The notes: generated by a model not told the origin, from the sequence alone. DNA of 64,000 nt from Kitasatospora fiedleri (GCF_948472415.1 NZ_OX419519.1:62001-126000), one strand, 5' to 3'. Positions 9,938 to 20,335 are shown, counted from the stretch's first letter. Translations and numbers: made by a program.

Positions 9938-10898
9938 TTGGCCGCATCGACCGCCGCCGCGCCCGGCGCCCGCGCCCCCGCCCGCGCCGCCGGCCACCGC
10001 TGGCACCGGCTGGACCGCACCGTCTCGCCCTACCTGTACCTCTCCCCGTTCTTCCTGGTCTTCGGCGTCTTCGGCCTGTTCCCGATGCTGTACACCGGCT
10101 ACGTCTCGTTCACCGGCTGGCGCGCCGACCGCCCCGGCAGCTCGGGCGACTGGGTCGGGTTCGAGAACTACCGCAAGCTGCTGGACGACCCGTTCTTCTG
10201 GAACGCGGTCAAGAACACCCTGGGCATCGGCGCTGGCCACCGTCCCGCAGCTGCTGCTCGCGCTCGGCCTGGCCCACCTGCTGAACTACCGGATGCGCGG
10301 GCGCACCCTGCTGCGGCTGGGCGTCCTGCTGCCGAACGTCACCTCGGTGGCCGCCGTCACGCTGATCTTCGTCCAGCTGTTCGGCCGCGACTTCGGCATG
10401 ATCAACTGGTTCCTCTCGCTGTTCGGCGTCGACCACGTCGACTGGCAGGCCGGCACCCTCTCCTCCTGGACGGCCATCGCCTCGATCGTCACCTGGCGCT
10501 GGACGGGCTACAACGCGCTGCTCTACCTGGCCGCGATGCAGTCCGTCCCGTTCGAGCTGTACGAGGCGGCGGCGCTGGACGGGGCGAGCCGCTGGCGGCA
10601 GTTCCGCTCCATCACCGTCCCGATGCTGCGGCCGACGATCCTGTTCACCGTCATCGTCTCCACCATCGGCGCGCTCCAGCTCTTCGGCGAGCCGATGCTG
10701 TTCAGCCAGCAGCAGGACCCGACCACCGGCGGCTCCCAGCACCAGTTCCAGACCCTGGCGCTGTACTCCTACAACCAGTTCTGGGGCCGCTTCAAGTACG
10801 GCTACGGCGCGGCCATCTCCTGGGCGATGTTCCTGCTGATCGTGCTGGTGGCCGCCGTCAACTTCCTGGCCGCGCGCCGGATGCGAGGTGCCGAATGA
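9938..10898 (+). CDS. Sugar ABC transporter permease, CebF/MalF type (one frame break)
   Basis: A TTG start at 9938 with GGGAG eight bases upstream opens a protein with an N-terminal helix LYLSPFFLVFGVFGLFPML, then GWRADRP and VGFENYRKLLDDP. A break near 10232 precedes the remaining helices. The cytoplasmic EAA loop reads YEAAALDGASRWRQFRSITV, the contact site for the ATPase. About six transmembrane helices are visible. The stop overlaps the next start (ATGA at 10895). Confidence 0.88.
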
Positions 10899-11793
10899 CC
10901 ACCACCGCCCCGGCCCCCGGTCCCCCGGTCCCGGCCTCCCCGGCGCCCCGGCGCCGCCGACAGCGGAGCAACCGGCAGCTGACCGCCGGGCGCGGCGTCT
11001 ACGTCGTCCTCGGCGTCGCCGTCCTGCTCTCGCTCTTCCCGCTGTACTGGACGCTGGTCGCGGCCTCCCGCACCAACACCGAGATCCACCGGATGCCCCC
11101 GGTGCTGCTGCCCGGCGGCCGGCTCTGGCACAACCTCACCCAGGTGTTCGCCCAGACCGACCTGCGCCTGGCCATGGTCAACTCGCTGGTCGTGGCCGGC
11201 ACCGTCACCGTCAGCGTGGTCCTCACCAGCACCCTGGGCGGCTTCGCCTTCGCCAAGCTGCGCTTCCCCGGCCGGGGCCCGCTGCTCGCCTCGGTGGTCG
11301 CCACCATGATGGTCCCCACCCAGCTCGCATCATCCCGCTCTACATCATGATGGCCAACTGGTTCCACTGGGCCGACCACCTCCAGGCCCTGATCGTGCCG
11401 GCCGCCGCCAACGCCTTCGGCCTGTTCTTCATGCGCCAGTACCTGATCGGCGCCGTGCCCGACGAACTCCTGGACGCCGGCCGGATGGACGGCTGCACCA
11501 CCCGCGGCCTGGTCTGGCACGTCGTGCTGCCCGCCGCCCGCCCCGCGATGAGCGTCCTGGGCATGCTCACCTTCATGGCCGCCTGGAACGACTTCTACTG
11601 GCCCAAGGTCGTCATGACCCAGCAGAACCCCACCGTCCAGCTCACCCTCTCCGAGCTGGCCAGCGGCTACATCAAGGACTACTCGCTGGTCCTCACCGGC
11701 GCCCTGGTCGCCAGCGCGCCCGTCCTGGTCGCATTCCTCCTGATGGGCCGCCAGATCATCGACGGCATCATGCAAGGAGCCACGAAAGGATGA
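10895..11793 (+). CDS. Sugar ABC transporter permease, CebG/MalG type (one frame break)
   Basis: The ATG overlaps the stop of the preceding permease. The protein starts with a Pro/Arg-rich tail, then a helix (GVYVVLGVAVLLSLFPLYW), the NSLVVAGTVTVSVVLTSTLG segment, and after a missing base near 11328 the IIPLYIMMANWFHWAD segment and the EAA loop (DELLDAGRMDGCTTRGLVWH). It ends MGRQIIDGIMQGATKG, typical of the MalG/CebG branch. It forms the membrane channel with the product of the previous gene. The stop overlaps the GH3 start by ATGA, so the whole operon is translationally coupled. Confidence 0.88.
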
Positions 11794-14267
11794 CCCAGCT
11801 CTCCATGCCACCTCACCTCACTTCGCCCGCGGCCCAGTCGGCGCCCCCGGCGCACCACGTGCTCGACCTGGAGCGCAAGGCCCGGCTGGTCTCCGGCGGG
11901 GACACCTTCCGGACCAGCGGGGAGCCGGCCGTCGGGATGCACCGATCGTCTGCTCGACGGGCCGGTCGGGGTGCGCGGCGAGCGCTGGGACGAGGCGGAC
12001 ACCGCGCTGCTGCTGCCGTGCGCGACCGCGCTGGCGGCGTCCTGGGACGAGGAACTGGTCGCCCGGATGGGCGGGCTGCTGGCGGCCGAGGCCCGGCGCA
12101 AGGGCGTGCACGTGGTGCTGGCGCCGACGCTGAACCTGCACCGCTCGCCGCTCGGCGGGCGCAACTTCGAGTGCTTCTCGGAGGACCCGCTGCTGACCGC
12201 CCGGATCGGGGCGGCGTACATCGCGGGCGTGCAGGGCGGCGGGGTCGCGGCGACCGCGAAGCACTACGTGGCGAACGACTCGGAGACCGAGCGGCTGACG
12301 GTGGACGCCCGGGTGGACGGGCGCACCCTGCGCGAGGTGTACCTGGCGCCGTTCGAGGCGGCGGTGCGGGCCGGGTGTGGGCGGTGATGTCGGCGTACAA
12401 CCGGGTCAACGGCACGTCGATGGTCGAACACCCGCTGCTGGCCGAGCCGTTGAAGGGCGAGTGGGGCTTCGACGGGCTGGTGGTCTCCGACTGGGGGGCG
12501 GTGCACGAGGCGGACGGTCCGGGTGCGGGGGGCTGCGACCTGGCGATGCCCGGGCCGAACCCGGCCTGGGGTCCGGCGCTGGCGGCGGCGGTGCGGGCCG
12601 GGCGGGTCCCGGCGGCGGTGCTGGACGACAAGGTGGAGCGGCTGCTGCGGCTGGCGGGCCGGGTCGGCGCGTTCGACCCGCCGGCGGCGGGCGGCCCGGC
12701 GCCGGTGCCGGCGGACCCGGCGACCCGGGGCGCGCTGCGGGCGGCGGCCGTGGCGGGCACCGTGCTGCTGCACAACCCGGACCGGCTGCTGCCGCTGGAC
12801 GCCCCGGCGCTGCGCCGGGTCGCGGTGCTGGGCCCGAACGCGGCGACCGCCCGGGTGCAGGGCGGCGGCAGCGCCTCGGTGTTCCCGGCCGCGCCGGTCT
12901 CGCCGCTGGACGGGCTGCGGGCGGCGCTCGGCCCGGCCGTGGCGGTCACCCACGCGCCGGGGGTGCGCACCGGCCTGCGCCCGACGCCGCTGACGGCGGC
13001 CGACTGCGTGCTCCCGGACGGTTCGGGGCCGGGGGTGCTGGTGCGCTACCTGGCCGCCGACGGCTCGCTGGTGCACGCCGAGTCCCGGTCGACGGGGCGG
13101 GTGCTGGAGCCCTCGGCGGAGGTCGACCTGACGCCGGTGCGCACCATCGAGGTGGCGACCCGGTTCACCGCGCCGACCCCGGGCCGCTGGCGGCTGGGCG
13201 TGGTGGGCCTGGGCGCGCTGCGGCTGGAGGCGGACGGGAAGGAGCTGCTGGCGGAGTACGTCGAGCCGCTCTCGGACGATCCGACGTACCTGCACGTGAC
13301 GCCCTCGTTCCGGCAGGTGGAGCTGGAGCTGGCGGCCGGCCGGCCGGTGGCGCTGCTGGCCCGGCGGACGGTGGAGTCCGCGCACGGGCGGGTGCTGGTG
13401 CTGGCCGCCGACCCGCCGGAGGCGGAGCTGGAGCGGGAGTTCGCGCACGCGGTGGAGCTGGCCGCGGCGGCGGACGTCGCGGTGGTGGTGGTCGGCACCA
13501 CGGACGAGCACGAGAGCGAGGGCTTCGACCGCTCCTCGCTGCGGCTGCCGGGCCGCCAGGACGAGCTGGTGGCGGCGGTGGCCGCCGCCAACCCGCGCAC
13601 GGTGGTCGTGGTGAACACCGGCAGCCCGGTGCTGCTGCCCTGGCGCGAGCGGGTCGGCGCGGTGCTGACCTGCTGGTTCCCGGGCCAGGAGGGCGGCGAC
13701 GCGCTGGCCGAGGTGCTGCTGGGCCGGGCCGAGCCGGGCGGGCGGCTGCCCACCACCTGGCCGGACGCCGCCGAGGACTGCCCGGTCTACGCGACCGCCC
13801 CGACCGACGGGCGGCTCGACTACGCGGAGGGCCTGCACCTGGGCCACCGCGGCTGGCTGCGCGCCGGGCGCGCCCCCGCGTACTGGTTCGGGCACGGCCT
13901 GGGCTGGGGCGAGTGGCGCTACCTCGCGCTCGGCGCGCCCTCGGCCCCGGCGGCGGACGGCTCGCGCACGGTGCGGGTGACGCTGCGCAACGAGGGGCCG
14001 CGCCGCTCCCGGGAGACGGTGCAGCTGTACCTGTCCCGGCCGGGCTCGGCGGTGGACCGGCCGGTGCGCTGGCTGGCCGCCTTCACCGCCGCCGAGGCGG
14101 GCCCGGGCGAGCAGGTCGACGTCGAACTGACGCTTCCGGCAAGGGCGTTGGAGCACTGGTCGGCGGACGGGCCCGGCTGGCGGACCGAGCCGGGCACCTT
14201 CGTCCTGCGGGTCGGCCCGCACTGCGGGGAACTCCCGCTGACGGCGGCCCTGACCGTCGAGCCCTGA
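11790..14267 (+). CDS. GH3 beta-glucosidase (two frame breaks)
   Basis: This protein of about 825 residues has no signal peptide and so should hydrolyse imported oligosaccharides in the cytoplasm. Breaks near 11942 and 12376 must be corrected. The GH3 barrel then shows NLHRSPLGGRNFECFSEDP, KHYVANDSETER (substrate-binding Lys-His) and GFDGLVVSDWGAVHE, in which the Asp of SDW is the family nucleophile. The alpha/beta sandwich domain follows, with a PA14-like insert (about 13040-13330; FTAPTPGRWRLGVVGLG), and a fibronectin-III-like C-terminal domain (LRNEGPRRSRETVQLYLSRP). It is the last gene of the importer operon, parallel to bglC after cebEFG in other streptomycetes. Exact linkage preference is unknown. 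Confidence 0.88.
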   Translation: MTQLSMPPHLTSPAAQSAPPAHHVLDLERKARLVSGGDTFRTSGEPAVGMHRSSARRAGRGARRALGRGGHRAAAAVRDRAGGVLGRGTGRPDGRAAGGRGPAQGRARGAGADAEPAPLAARRAQLRVLLGGPAADRPDRGGVHRGRAGRRGRGDREALRGERLGDRAADGGRPGGRAHPARGVPGAVRGGGAGRVWAVMSAYNRVNGTSMVEHPLLAEPLKGEWGFDGLVVSDWGAVHEADGPGAGGCDLAMPGPNPAWGPALAAAVRAGRVPAAVLDDKVERLLRLAGRVGAFDPPAAGGPAPVPADPATRGALRAAAVAGTVLLHNPDRLLPLDAPALRRVAVLGPNAATARVQGGGSASVFPAAPVSPLDGLRAALGPAVAVTHAPGVRTGLRPTPLTAADCVLPDGSGPGVLVRYLAADGSLVHAESRSTGRVLEPSAEVDLTPVRTIEVATRFTAPTPGRWRLGVVGLGALRLEADGKELLAEYVEPLSDDPTYLHVTPSFRQVELELAAGRPVALLARRTVESAHGRVLVLAADPPEAELEREFAHAVELAAAADVAVVVVGTTDEHESEGFDRSSLRLPGRQDELVAAVAAANPRTVVVVNTGSPVLLPWRERVGAVLTCWFPGQEGGDALAEVLLGRAEPGGRLPTTWPDAAEDCPVYATAPTDGRLDYAEGLHLGHRGWLRAGRAPAYWFGHGLGWGEWRYLALGAPSAPAADGSRTVRVTLRNEGPRRSRETVQLYLSRPGSAVDRPVRWLAAFTAAEAGPGEQVDVELTLPARALEHWSADGPGWRTEPGTFVLRVGPHCGELPLTAALTVEP

Positions 14268-14310
14268 CCGTCGGGCCCTGACCGGCCCGCCCCGCGCGTC
14301 CCGCGAGCCC

Positions 14311-14341
14311 TGCCCCGACCCGCTCCCCCGGGGTCGGGGCA
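14311..14341. terminator. Bidirectional hairpin terminator
   Basis: Eleven-base complementary arms (TGCCCCGACCC and its reverse complement) around a 9-base loop lie between the convergent GH3 and cyclophilin genes and can serve both. Confidence 0.8.
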
Positions 14342-14360
14342 GTACGCCTTCCGGCCCCCG

Positions 14361-14861
14361 CTACTCGACGACCTCGGCGCTGACCAGCACCACGTCCTCC
14401 TTCGGGACGTCCGCGTGGCCGCCCTTGGAGGTGGTGGGCACCGACTTGATCGCGTCCACCACGTCCTGCCCCTCGACGACCTCGCCGAACACCGTGTAGC
14501 CCCAGCCCGGGCCGTTCTTGGCGGTGTGGTCGAGGAAGGCGTTGTCCGCGACGTTGACGAAGAACTGCGCGGTGGCCGAGTGCGGGTCCGCGGTGCGGGC
14601 CATCGCCACCGTGTAGCGGGTGTTCTTCAGCCCGTTGTCGGCCTCGTTCTGGATCGGCGCCCGGGTCTCCTTGCGGCGCAGGCCCGGCTCCATGCCGCCG
14701 CCCTGCACCATGAAGCCGTCGATGACCCGGTGGAAGACGGTGCCGTCGTAGAACCCGTCCTGCACGTACTGCAGGAAGTTCGCGACCGTGGCCGGGGCCT
14801 TCTCGGCGTCCAGCCGGATCACGACGTCGCCGTGGTTGGTGCTCAACTTGACCTTGGACAA
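14361..14861 (-). CDS. Cyclophilin-type peptidyl-prolyl cis-trans isomerase
   Basis: This compact 166-residue cyclophilin speeds proline isomerisation during protein folding. It carries [15 protein letters not shown] at the start, then [15 protein letters not shown] with the catalytic Arg, the [12 protein letters not shown] segment, and [12 protein letters not shown] near the C-terminus. The TTG at 14861 is chosen because it matches the start of this family's cytoplasmic members and has a GAGG five bases upstream; the longer reading frame adds only Pro/Arg-rich residues. No signal peptide is present, so it is cytoplasmic, similar to PpiB-type enzymes. It is intact. Confidence 0.9.
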   Translation of the reverse strand: MSKVKLSTNHGDVVIRLDAEKAPATVANFLQYVQDGFYDGTVFHRVIDGFMVQGGGMEPGLRRKETRAPIQNEADNGLKNTRYTVAMARTADPHSATAQFFVNVADNAFLDHTAKNGPGWGYTVFGEVVEGQDVVDAIKSVPTTSKGGHADVPKEDVVLVSAEVVE

Positions 14862-15007
14862 GGCAACCTCACTGTCTGTCTGCTGGTGGGGACGAAGATC
14901 GTCACCCCCATTGTCGCAGCCCGGCCCCGCCCCCCGGCCCCGCCACCCCGGCCCCGCCCCCGGCCCCGGACGGCGGGTCGCCCGCGCAGGGTGCCTAGGC
15001 TGGGCGG

Positions 15008-16207
15008 ATGGACGACGCACCCGCGCCCCGGCTGTTCGAGAACCGCTTCACCGAGCGGGTCGGCCCGGTCGACTCCTGCGACTGCGTGCGGGCGCGGCGG
15101 GCGCGGTTCCACGGGGAGCGGCAGGACGTCTCGGCGCCGGGCTGGCTGCGGTTGCTGGAGCTGGTGGAGGAGGCGGTGGCGGACGGGCGGGAGGAGTTCG
15201 CGCCGCTGAAGGAGCTGACGGACGAGCAGCGCCGCCAGGTGGTGACGCTGCCGGCGGGCATCGGACGGCTGACGGAGGTGCGCCACCTGCACCTGTACCG
15301 GTCGAACCTGGTGCGCCTCCCGCCGGAGATCGGCGGGATGCGGGCGCTGGAGGAGTTCACCCCGTACACCTCGTACCGGCTGCACTGGTTCCCGTACGAG
15401 CTGGCGCGGCTGCCGTTGCTGCGGCGCAGCACGGTCAGCACCCGGGCGGTGTTCGGGAACCCGAGGACGCGGCCGCCGTTCCCGGTGCTGGCCGAGCCGT
15501 CGGCGCGGGCGGACCCGCGGGCGCTGGACCCGGGGGTGTGGGGGGCGGAGTCGGTCGGGGCGTGCTCGGTGTGCGACGGTCCGGTGGCGGGGGCCGCCGG
15601 GCTGCACCAGGCGTGGATCTCGCTGCGCACCTCGGGGCGGGACGTGCTGCCGCTGCTGGTGAACGCCTGCTCCCGGCAGTGCCTGGCCGCGCTGCCGTCC
15701 CCGCCGGAGGGCTACCTGCCGGGCCCGCACCGGGGCCGGGGGCTGGACGGGCTGCTGGCGACGGCGGAGCTGGAGCTGTTCGCGGACTCCTCCCAACTGC
15801 ACGTGCGCGACGGGGACTCGGACGAGGACCTGCTCGGCGCGTGGACGGCGCGGGCCCGGGCGGACGGCCTGGCCCCGGCCCGGCGGGGGCTGGGCGTCGG
15901 CACGGCGGGCGAGGGGGACGTCGAGGTGACGGTGGAGGTCTTCGCGGCGGAGCCCGCGGTGGACCACGGGGCGTTCGAGCAGGTGGTGGAGGCGACGATC
16001 GAGGCCCCCTCGGGCCGGGTCGCCGTGCTCTCGCCCACCGGGCACCTGCCCGACGCGGAGTTCTTCGACCTCCCGCCCGGCCCGGTCCGGGTCCGCGCCT
16101 CCCGTACCGCGTCGGCGGCGGGGCGGGGCGGGGCGGAACGGCTGCGGGTCCGGCTGTGGCCGGTGGCCGGGCACGAGGGCCCGCGGGTGTTCCGCCGCCG
16201 GGGCTGA
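15008..16207 (+). CDS. Leucine-rich-repeat protein, unknown function
   Basis: This intact 399-residue protein begins [19 protein letters not shown] and has a short leucine-rich-repeat segment at about residues 75-130 ([36 protein letters not shown]). A Cys-containing middle ([10 protein letters not shown] ... [11 protein letters not shown]) looks like a small metal-binding or treble-clef-like piece. The C-terminal 130 residues form a separate beta-rich domain ([20 protein letters not shown]) reminiscent of immunity-type or competence-associated domains, though I cannot assign a family. No signal peptide or membrane helix is seen. It stands alone between the cyclophilin gene and the regulator. 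Confidence 0.65.
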   Translation: MDDAPAPRLFENRFTERVGPVDSCDCVRARRARFHGERQDVSAPGWLRLLELVEEAVADGREEFAPLKELTDEQRRQVVTLPAGIGRLTEVRHLHLYRSNLVRLPPEIGGMRALEEFTPYTSYRLHWFPYELARLPLLRRSTVSTRAVFGNPRTRPPFPVLAEPSARADPRALDPGVWGAESVGACSVCDGPVAGAAGLHQAWISLRTSGRDVLPLLVNACSRQCLAALPSPPEGYLPGPHRGRGLDGLLATAELELFADSSQLHVRDGDSDEDLLGAWTARARADGLAPARRGLGVGTAGEGDVEVTVEVFAAEPAVDHGAFEQVVEATIEAPSGRVAVLSPTGHLPDAEFFDLPPGPVRVRASRTASAAGRGGAERLRVRLWPVAGHEGPRVFRRRG

Positions 16208-16415
16208 GCGTTCGGCGGCGCGGGGCGCCGGTCGGTCGGGGCCCGCGGTGGGGCGTTCGGTGGGGTCGGTCTCGGGGCATCGCACTCCGCTGGCCTGGTC
16301 GGTTCCGGTGGGCGGCCTGTCCGTCGCTTCCCCGGCGGCGGATAGGGTGGCGCGACGGCGTGTCTGCGGAGCCGGGCACCGTCCTCATCCTTCGGGTTCG
16401 TGCGGGGCGGCGACA

Positions 16416-16452
16416 AGGTGTTGCCTGTTGCCAGCGCCGGGTGTCAACACCT
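16416..16452 (+). promoter_or_regulatory. Inverted repeat in the 304-base leader upstream of the NB-ARC regulator
   Basis: Arms AGGTGTTG (16416-16423) and CAACACCT (16445-16452) are spaced by 21 bases, 60-96 bases before the regulator start. The left arm extends to GGTGTTGCC, which recurs as a palindrome inside the regulator gene at 16719. The rest of 16208-16511 shows nothing else that I can identify; the promoter presumably lies here. Confidence 0.45.
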
Positions 16453-16511
16453 CCGGGCTCCGCGCGCCGCCGGGCAGTGACAGCACATCAGGAAGTGGGG
16501 GGCCGGGGCCG

Positions 16512-18864
16512 GTGACGTTCGGCGAGCGGCTGCGGGGGTTGCGGGAGGAGCGCGGGATCTCCCTCGCGGAGCTGGCCCGGGCCACCAGTTACAGCAAGAG
16601 CTACCTGAGCCGGGTGGAGACCGGCCGGCGGCCCGGCAACGCGGCGCTGGCCGCGGCCTGCGCCCGGGCGCTGGGCGTCGACCCCGACCGGCTCGGCCCG
16701 CCGGACGCCCCCGGCACCGGTGTTGCCGGCCCTGGCAACACCGTCGCCGCCGGGCCCGCCGCCCGCCGCCCCGGCCGTCCCGGTGCAGCTGCCGCCCGCG
16801 CCGGGCGTCTTCGCGGGGCGCGAGGCCGCGCTCGCCGAGCTGGACGGGGCGCTGTCCTCGGCCCGGGCCCGGTGGGGCGAGGGCGGTCCCCGGGTGTGGG
16901 TGATCGACGGGATGGGCGGGATCGGGAAGACCGCGCTGGCCGTGCGGTGGGCGCACCGGGCCCGGGACCGCTTCCCGGACGGGGTGCTGTTCAGCGACCT
17001 GGCGGGCCACGGCAGCGCGGGCGCGCCCCGGGAGCCCGGCGAGGTGCTGGACGGTTTCCTGCGGGCGCTGGGCACCGACACCGGCCTGATCCCGCCCGGG
17101 GTGGCCGACCGCAGCGCGCTGCTGCGCACCCTGCTGGCCGAGCGCCGGGTGCTGCTGGTGCTGGACAACGCGGCGGCGCCCGCCCAGGTCCGTCCGCTGC
17201 TGCCGGGGGCGCCGGGCTGCGTGGTGCTGGTGACCAGCCGGACCAGGATGGCGGGCCTGGTGGTGCGGGACGGGGCCCGGCGGGTGACGCTCGACCCGCT
17301 GCCGGAGGAGCAGGCCGTGGAGCTGTTGCGCCGCACGCTGGGCCCGGAGCGGGTGGACGCCGATCCGGCGGCGGCCCGCGAGCTGGTGCGGCGCTGCGGG
17401 CGGCTGCCGCTGGCGCTGCTGGTGGCGGCCGAGCGGGCGCTGTCCCGGCCGGGCCTGACGCTGACCCGGGTCAACGAGGAGCTGCGTTCGGACCGCACCC
17501 GGCTGCACGTGCTGGCCGCGGCGGCCGACGGCGACTCGGCGCTGCGGGTGGTGTTCTCCTGGTCGTACCGGGCGCTGGCCCCGGAGCCGGCCGGGCGTTC
17601 CGCCTGCTGGCCCTGCACCCGGGGGCGGCGCTGACCGCGGAGAGCGCCGCCGCGCTGCTGGGCACCACGGCGGGCAACGCGGGCGAGCTGCTGGACGTGC
17701 TGGCCGACGTCCACCTGCTGGAGCTGGAGGCCCCGGAGCGGTTCCGCTTCCACTCGCTGCTCCAGGCGTACGGCCGGGAGCTGGCGGAGAGCCAGGACCC
17801 GCCGCGGGACCGGGCGGCGGCGCTGGACCGGCTGTACGACTGGTACCGGCAGGGCGCGGACGCGGCGGGCCGGCTGCTGGAGCCGGGGGCCCGCCCGGCG
17901 GGGCGGCGCCGCTGCCGGGGGTGCGTCCGCCGGTCTTCGGGGGCGTCCCGGACGCGGTGGCCTGGTGCGAGGCGCACCTGGCGGACCTGCTGTCGGTGAT
18001 CCGGTACGCGGCGCTGGCCGGCCGTCCGCCGGCGGCGTGGCAGCTGCCGTTCGCGCTCTGGTCGTTCTTCCACCGGCGTCACCACCGGGCGGAGTGGCTG
18101 AACGCGGCCCGGATCGCGGTCGCGGCGGCGGCCGACAGCCCCGACCCGCGGGCGCTGACGGTCTCGCTGGTCCTGTTGGGCACCGCCCAGGTGCACGCCG
18201 GGCGGCCGGTGGAGGCGGAGATCCACCTGCGGCGGGCGCTGGAGCGCTGCGCGGTCGACCGGAGCGACCCGGAGAGCGAGTGCGCGGCCCGCAACCACCT
18301 GGCGGAGCTGATGCTCCGCCAGGGCCGGGCCGCGGAGGCCCTGGAGCTGCTGGAGCCGGCCCTGCCGCTGGGCCGGACGATCGGCCACCGCTGGGCGGAG
18401 CGGGTCACCCTGACCAACCTGGGCGACGCCTCGCTGCGGCTGGGCCGGCTCGCCGACGCGGAGCGGCTGCTGCTGGAGGCGCTCTCGCTGCGCCCCACCG
18501 GCACCGACCACCGCACCGAGGGCCTGGCGCTGCTCCACCTGGGCACCGTGCACCGGGCGCTGGGGCGGCTGCCGCGGGCCGTCGGCTGCCTGCGCCGGGC
18601 CCTGGAGCTGCACCGCGCCGCGGGCGACCGGTGGGCGCAGGGCCGCACCCTGGAGCAGCTCGGCCACGCCTTCGCCGCCCTGGAGCGGCCGCGGACGCGC
18701 TGCCGCTGTGGCAGGAGGCGCTCGACCTGATGACCGAGACCGGGGACCCGCGGGCCGCCACCCTCACCGCCCAACTGGCCGGCGCCCGGGGCGGGCGGGA
18801 GCTGCCGCCGCCGGAGGCGCCGGGCCTCAGGCGGTGGCGAGGAAGCGCTCCTGGACGCGGTTGA
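16512..18864 (+). CDS. XRE-NB-ARC-TPR pathway-type transcriptional regulator (several frame breaks)
   Basis: A GTG start opens TFGERLRGLREERGISLAEL, an XRE helix-turn-helix (residues 1-60; SYSKSYLSRVETGRRPGN). A Pro/Ala linker holds a break near 16720. The STAND ATPase follows: Walker A DGMGGIGKTALAV, Walker B RRVLLVLDNA, and the GRLPLALL motif. After breaks near 17592 and 17905 come the winged-helix region (LHPGAALTAESAAALLG, FRFHSLLQAYGRELAE) and TPR-like repeats (GRPVEAEIHLRRALERC, GRLADAERLLLEALSL, GRLPRAVGCLRRALELH). A last break near 18690 leaves the end uncertain; the frame closes at 18864, overlapping the tail of the carrier-protein gene on the other strand. Such proteins often control antibiotic clusters, so it may regulate the adjacent biosynthetic genes. 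Confidence 0.8.
16719..16742. repeat. Palindrome inside the regulator linker
   Basis: Nine-base perfect arms GGTGTTGCC (16719-16727) and GGCAACACC (16734-16742) flank a 6-base spacer. The left-arm sequence also occurs upstream of the gene at 16417. It falls in the linker between helix-turn-helix and ATPase domains and may be an intragenic operator or a chance hairpin. Confidence 0.5.
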
Positions 18865-19054
18865 GGGTGCGGAAGTCGTCGATGGTGACGTCCTGGAGGT
18901 CGATGTTCTCGCCGGTGAGGTCCTCCAGGAGGTCGATGAACTCCAGGAAGTCCATCGAGTCGATCAGGCGGGCCTCGATGAGGTCCTCGTCGGGGCCGAT
19001 CGGGCCGTCGAGGTCGGGGTTCTTCTCGTGCAGCCAGGCGGCGATGCGGTCCAT
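18827..19054 (-). CDS. Stand-alone acyl/peptidyl carrier protein
   Basis: This intact 75-residue acidic protein has the four-helix carrier pattern and the phosphopantetheine attachment sequence ARLIDSMDFLEFIDLL, with the modified Ser at residue 33 (DSM instead of the more usual DSL). Its sequence is closer to discrete carriers used with amino acid:[carrier protein] ligases than to fatty-acid ACP (N-terminus RIAAWLHEKNPDLDG). It lies 103 bases downstream of the ligase gene on the same strand, so the two are probably co-transcribed and the ligase should load this carrier. A phosphopantetheinyl transferase from elsewhere is required for activation. Confidence 0.9.
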   Translation of the reverse strand: MDRIAAWLHEKNPDLDGPIGPDEDLIEARLIDSMDFLEFIDLLEDLTGENIDLQDVTIDDFRTLNRVQERFLATA

Positions 19055-19157
19055 GTGCGTGGTTCTCCTCTGCTCTGCGGAACGGGGGTGGACGTGGCGG
19101 GCGGCCGGGCCGGGGGCTCGGGCGCCGGGCGATTCAGGCGGTCGGGCGGTCGGGCGG

Positions 19158-20004
19158 TCAGGCCCGGGTGGCGGTGTGGAGCACGTCGAGGGCGGCCTCG
19201 GCGCTGCCGTGGGCGAGCTTCATCGCGTGCACCCAGCGCTCCAGGCCGAAGGCGACGCACGCGCTGTGGGCGGGGCCGTGCTCGCCGGCCCGGATGTCGA
19301 GGCGCTCGCCGAAGAAGTTGCGGTGGCGGTTGACGGAGGCGATGGCGGTGCCGTCGGGGGGCTGAACTCGTGCTTGACGGGGTCGAGCTTCATCAGCTTG
19401 GCGCGCGAGCCGCCCTTGTCGTAGAACGGGTCGTCGGCGGCGGCCCGGGTCAGTTCCAGGCCGAGCTGCTCGGCGGTGGCGGTGATGAACCGGGCGCCCT
19501 GGTCGAGGTGGTCGACGGCGCCCTGGTGGGTGCCGAGGTAGAGCACCTCGCGCATGTGGAAGCCCCACAGCCGGCGCAGCCCGTCGTAGTGGGTCTCGTT
19601 GCGGAAGCAGCGGCCGACGGCGGACAGCCGGGTGCCGTCGCCGACGTCCTGGCCCTCCAGGGAGAGCAGCAGGCCGTAGCAGGTGGCGGAGGGCAGCAGG
19701 TGGCCGGTGGGTTCGAGGGCTGTCCGGCGGGGGCCTGGCCGGCGGCGAGCCCGGCGTGGGTCTCGGGGGTGAAGCGGCCGGCGCTGACGCCGAGGTGCGG
19801 GAAGTTGCGGAAGTAGTCGAGCTTGGCGAGGCCGTCGGCGGCCAGCAGCGGCGGGCCGAGCACCTCGGGGGCGGCGAGCCGCGCGGCGAGGCCGGTGAGG
19901 AGCTGGTCGAGGCCGCGGAAGAGCGCGGTGTGGACGGGGTCGAGGGTGACCAGTCCGGGTCCGGGGTTGGCGAGGCGGATGCCGGGCTCGGCGGTGGTGC
20001 TCAT
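19158..20004 (-). CDS. Amino acid:[carrier protein] ligase, class II aminoacyl-tRNA synthetase homologue (two frame breaks)
   Basis: About 282 residues after correcting missing bases near 19723 and 19362. It has the class II synthetase core without a tRNA-binding domain: motif 2 VGRCFRNETHYDGLRRLWGF, motif 3 CVAFGLERWVHA, and a probable zinc site of Cys109 (ATCYG), Glu153 (HMREVLY) and Cys250 (HSACV), the pattern of atypical SerRS-like enzymes. Known members activate glycine, alanine or similar amino acids with ATP and transfer them to the phosphopantetheine of a small carrier protein instead of tRNA. The neighbouring carrier protein supports that role. The amino acid used cannot be read from the sequence. 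The ATG at 20004 is the only good start. A dre-like site overlaps its promoter. Confidence 0.88.
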
Positions 20005-20201
20005 GGCGGAGGTTCCCTCTCGGCGGGAGCGGTCGGGGTGCGGCGGCGGACAGCACGGCGCGGGACGTGGGCGTCCCGTCGGGTGCGGGGCCGCGGGGAG
20101 CGTGCGGGGCGGCGCGGGTGCGGGACGGCGTCGGCGGGGGCGCGGCGCAACGGGAGGGGCGGCGCGGGCCAACGCTCCGTCAGGGACCGGAGCCGATTGG
20201 G

Positions 20202-20236
20202 AGATTAGGGCAGCCCCGCGCCAATTGTCTAGACCA
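20202..20236 (-). promoter_or_regulatory. Minus-strand promoter with dre-like operator
   Basis: On the minus strand TAGACA (forward 20226-20231) and TAATCT (forward 20202-20207) are spaced by 18 bases. The palindrome read on the minus strand as TGGTCTAGACAA (20225-20236) overlaps the -35 box and differs at one base from the core TGGTCTAGACCA of DasR responsive elements. It would govern the ligase and carrier-protein genes. Confidence 0.6.
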
Positions 20237-20335
20237 GGTCGCCACCGCACCGGGCTCGACCCGCGGCCACGGCGGGTCCGGACCGCCGCCGGACCGCGGT
20301 CGACCTGCGGCCGGCCCGGGTTACCGATCAGGAAC

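Noticed and set aside
12264..14222. A long minus-strand open frame across the GH3 gene, and similar long antisense frames elsewhere (for example 8494-9630, 20321-22057, 42242-44623)
   Set aside because: They are Arg/Pro/Gly- or Val/Gly-rich with no family motifs and lie opposite genes with clear motifs. High-GC codon bias creates such shadows.
18705..18864. The carrier-protein 3' end and regulator 3' end as one overlapping fused gene
   Set aside because: They are on opposite strands; the overlap of 38 bases depends on an uncertain final frame correction in the regulator.
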